Assembly (NCBI GenBank): GCA_937959125.1
Contig: CALGQU010000077.1
Location: 1 to 32,447 of the forward strand
DNA: 32,447 nucleotides
Source: an uncultured Croceitalea sp.
GTDB taxonomy: Bacteria > Bacteroidota > Bacteroidia > Flavobacteriales > Flavobacteriaceae
Reading direction: 5' to 3'
A model generated the notes under the pieces. That model had not been told where the DNA came from, made no database searches, and was given only the letters and a program-made list of their open reading frames with translations. The translations under genes were made by a program, and so were the position numbers. Below are positions 31,320 to 32,447 of the stretch, in pieces (within the stretch, counting starts at the first letter, position 1; each line of letters starts with the position of its first letter).

Positions 31320-32447
31320 ATGCCAAAAAAAATAAGATTAGGAATTTTAGGTGGGGGCGGGGATTCCTTAATTGGGGTTCTACACAGGGTGGCCTCTTTT
31401 ATCAATGACAATTACGAGATTGTTGGGGCGGTCTTTAATCCGGATTACGATCAGAGTATTGCTTTTGCCAAGGAAATAGACATCCCTACCGATCGTATTT
31501 ATAAGGACTTTGATACCCTAATAGAAGAGGAATTAAAATTGCCGGAAGATGAGCGTATACAGGTATGTTCCGTGCAAACGCCTAATTTTTTGCATTTTCC
31601 AATGGCCAAGAAGCTGTTGGACAATGGCTTTCATGTCATCTGCGAAAAGCCGATGACCATGGATTATGCGGAAGCAAAAACCTTGCAAGCGGCGCATGAG
31701 AAATCCGGGAAGGTCTTTGCACTTACCCATACTTATACTGGCTACCCTATGGTACGCCAGATGAAAGCGATGATCAAGGCAGGCGAATTGGGCAAGATCC
31801 ATAAGGTGGATGCACAATATTATCAAGGGTGGATCAATTCCGTTATCCATGACAAGGAAAAGCGTTCCACGGTTTGGCGTTTGGATCCCACCAAAGCAGG
31901 TATTAGTTCCTGTATGGGTGATATTGGGGTGCATGCCTTTAATATGGTAGAGTTTACGACGGGGTTGGAAGTAAAATCGATTCTTTGTGATTTTAACTAC
32001 CTCTATTCCGACAATAAAATGGATGTGGATGGAACAGTATTGATTCGTATGAACGAGCACGTTAAAGGGGTCATCCGCTCCAGCCAGGTAGCGACCGGGG
32101 AAGAGAATGGGTTGACCATTGCCATTTATGGCGAAAAAGGGGCGTTGAAGTGGGAGCAGGAAAACCCAAACTTCCTATATAAAATGAGCGATACGGAACC
32201 TTTACAGATATATAAGCCGGGACACAACTATAATTCGGAATTGTCCTTAAATGCCTCCAAATTACCCCCGGGACATCCTGAAGGGATTTTTGATTCTATG
32301 GCCAACATCTATTTAGGTGCCGCAAAGGCGATACGCGGAGAGGTGTATCATGAGGGGGAATTCCCCACAATGAAAGACGGTGTCCGCGGCATGAATTTTA
32401 TAGAAAGTACAGTAGCATCCCACAAAGGAGGCAATGTTTGGGTGGAT
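31320..32447 (+). CDS. Gfo/Idh/MocA family oxidoreductase, partial (3' end outside window)
   Basis: The frame from the ATG at 31320 stays open to the last base, giving 376 codons; perhaps only a short tail is missing. It has a dinucleotide-binding start (IRLGILGGGGDSLIG), the EKP motif at 109-111, and GDIGVH at 200-205 with the conserved His of the active site. Unlike the Tat-exported homologue at 9537-10961 it has no signal peptide, so it is cytosolic. It is predicted to use NAD(P)(H) to oxidise or reduce the sugar brought in by the transporter just upstream. The substrate is unknown. Confidence 0.9.
   Translation, partial: MPKKIRLGILGGGGDSLIGVLHRVASFINDNYEIVGAVFNPDYDQSIAFAKEIDIPTDRIYKDFDTLIEEELKLPEDERIQVCSVQTPNFLHFPMAKKLLDNGFHVICEKPMTMDYAEAKTLQAAHEKSGKVFALTHTYTGYPMVRQMKAMIKAGELGKIHKVDAQYYQGWINSVIHDKEKRSTVWRLDPTKAGISSCMGDIGVHAFNMVEFTTGLEVKSILCDFNYLYSDNKMDVDGTVLIRMNEHVKGVIRSSQVATGEENGLTIAIYGEKGALKWEQENPNFLYKMSDTEPLQIYKPGHNYNSELSLNASKLPPGHPEGIFDSMANIYLGAAKAIRGEVYHEGEFPTMKDGVRGMNFIESTVASHKGGNVWVD

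Noticed and set aside
31533-32060. A 175-residue minus-strand open frame near the right edge
   Set aside because: It lies antisense to the partial Gfo/Idh/MocA gene, which runs to the window end with complete motifs.
1-32447. Search for tRNA, rRNA, CRISPR arrays, insertion sequences, integrases or toxin-antitoxin pairs
   Set aside because: Reading both strands by eye showed no cloverleaf with CCA end, no regular spaced repeats and no transposase or phage motifs. A tool scan could still find something I missed.

Overview
The window looks like chromosome of a flavobacterium (Bacteroidota, probably a marine Flavobacteriaceae; the genus cannot be read from this). The signs are a type IX secretion sorting domain on the large protease, several lipoprotein signal peptides, TAnnTTTG promoter elements, AT-rich leaders without strong Shine-Dalgarno sequences, and families typical of the group (DUF3109, DjlA-like TerB/J protein, TPR histidine kinase with LytTR regulator, ECF42-type sigma factor). 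I see no rRNA, tRNA, CRISPR array, transposase or phage gene.

Layout. 1-977 (-) is the 5' part of an Ig-like lipoprotein gene cut by the window edge, followed by a gene-poor stretch. 1380-3021 (+) is a DGPF/YCII protein paired with an ECF42-type sigma factor carrying a TPR-like C-terminus. A small secreted protein (-) follows, then a large T9SS-exported subtilase (-) divergent from an M57 metalloprotease lipoprotein (+). 7413-12918 (-) holds, in transcription order, a bacilliredoxin, PlsC acyltransferase, HD phosphohydrolase, Tat-exported Gfo/Idh/MocA oxidoreductase and a secreted six-hairpin glycosidase-like protein. 13042-17040 (+) holds a DjlA-like co-chaperone, SRPBCC protein, HupE/UreJ membrane protein, dCMP deaminase-like enzyme and a C-terminal processing protease. 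MarC and a two-helix membrane protein (-) and a DUF3109 protein (+) follow.

18519-21224 (-) encodes a LytTR response regulator and its TPR-containing LytS-type histidine kinase. The 900-base gap beyond it is the least ordinary part of the window. It contains an 11-bp tandem repeat, a palindrome with ACCGTT half-sites, a possible 40-residue membrane peptide gene and a roughly 150-nt segment that folds on paper into a three-way-junction RNA ending at a strong terminator. 22132-25743 (+) is class Ia ribonucleotide reductase (nrdB, then nrdA) with a hairpin-rich spacer.

26017-32447 is a sugar oxidation locus. On the minus strand are a GMC flavoenzyme with a possible Fe-S cysteine triad and its Tat-signal partner (gluconate dehydrogenase subunit 3 family). 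Divergent from them on the plus strand are a lipoprotein TIM-barrel isomerase/epimerase, a DinB-like protein, an MFS sugar/nucleoside transporter and a cytosolic Gfo/Idh/MocA oxidoreductase that runs off the right edge. The inferred scheme is periplasmic oxidation of a sugar or glycoside, reshaping by the isomerase, uptake, and cytosolic NAD(P)-dependent conversion.
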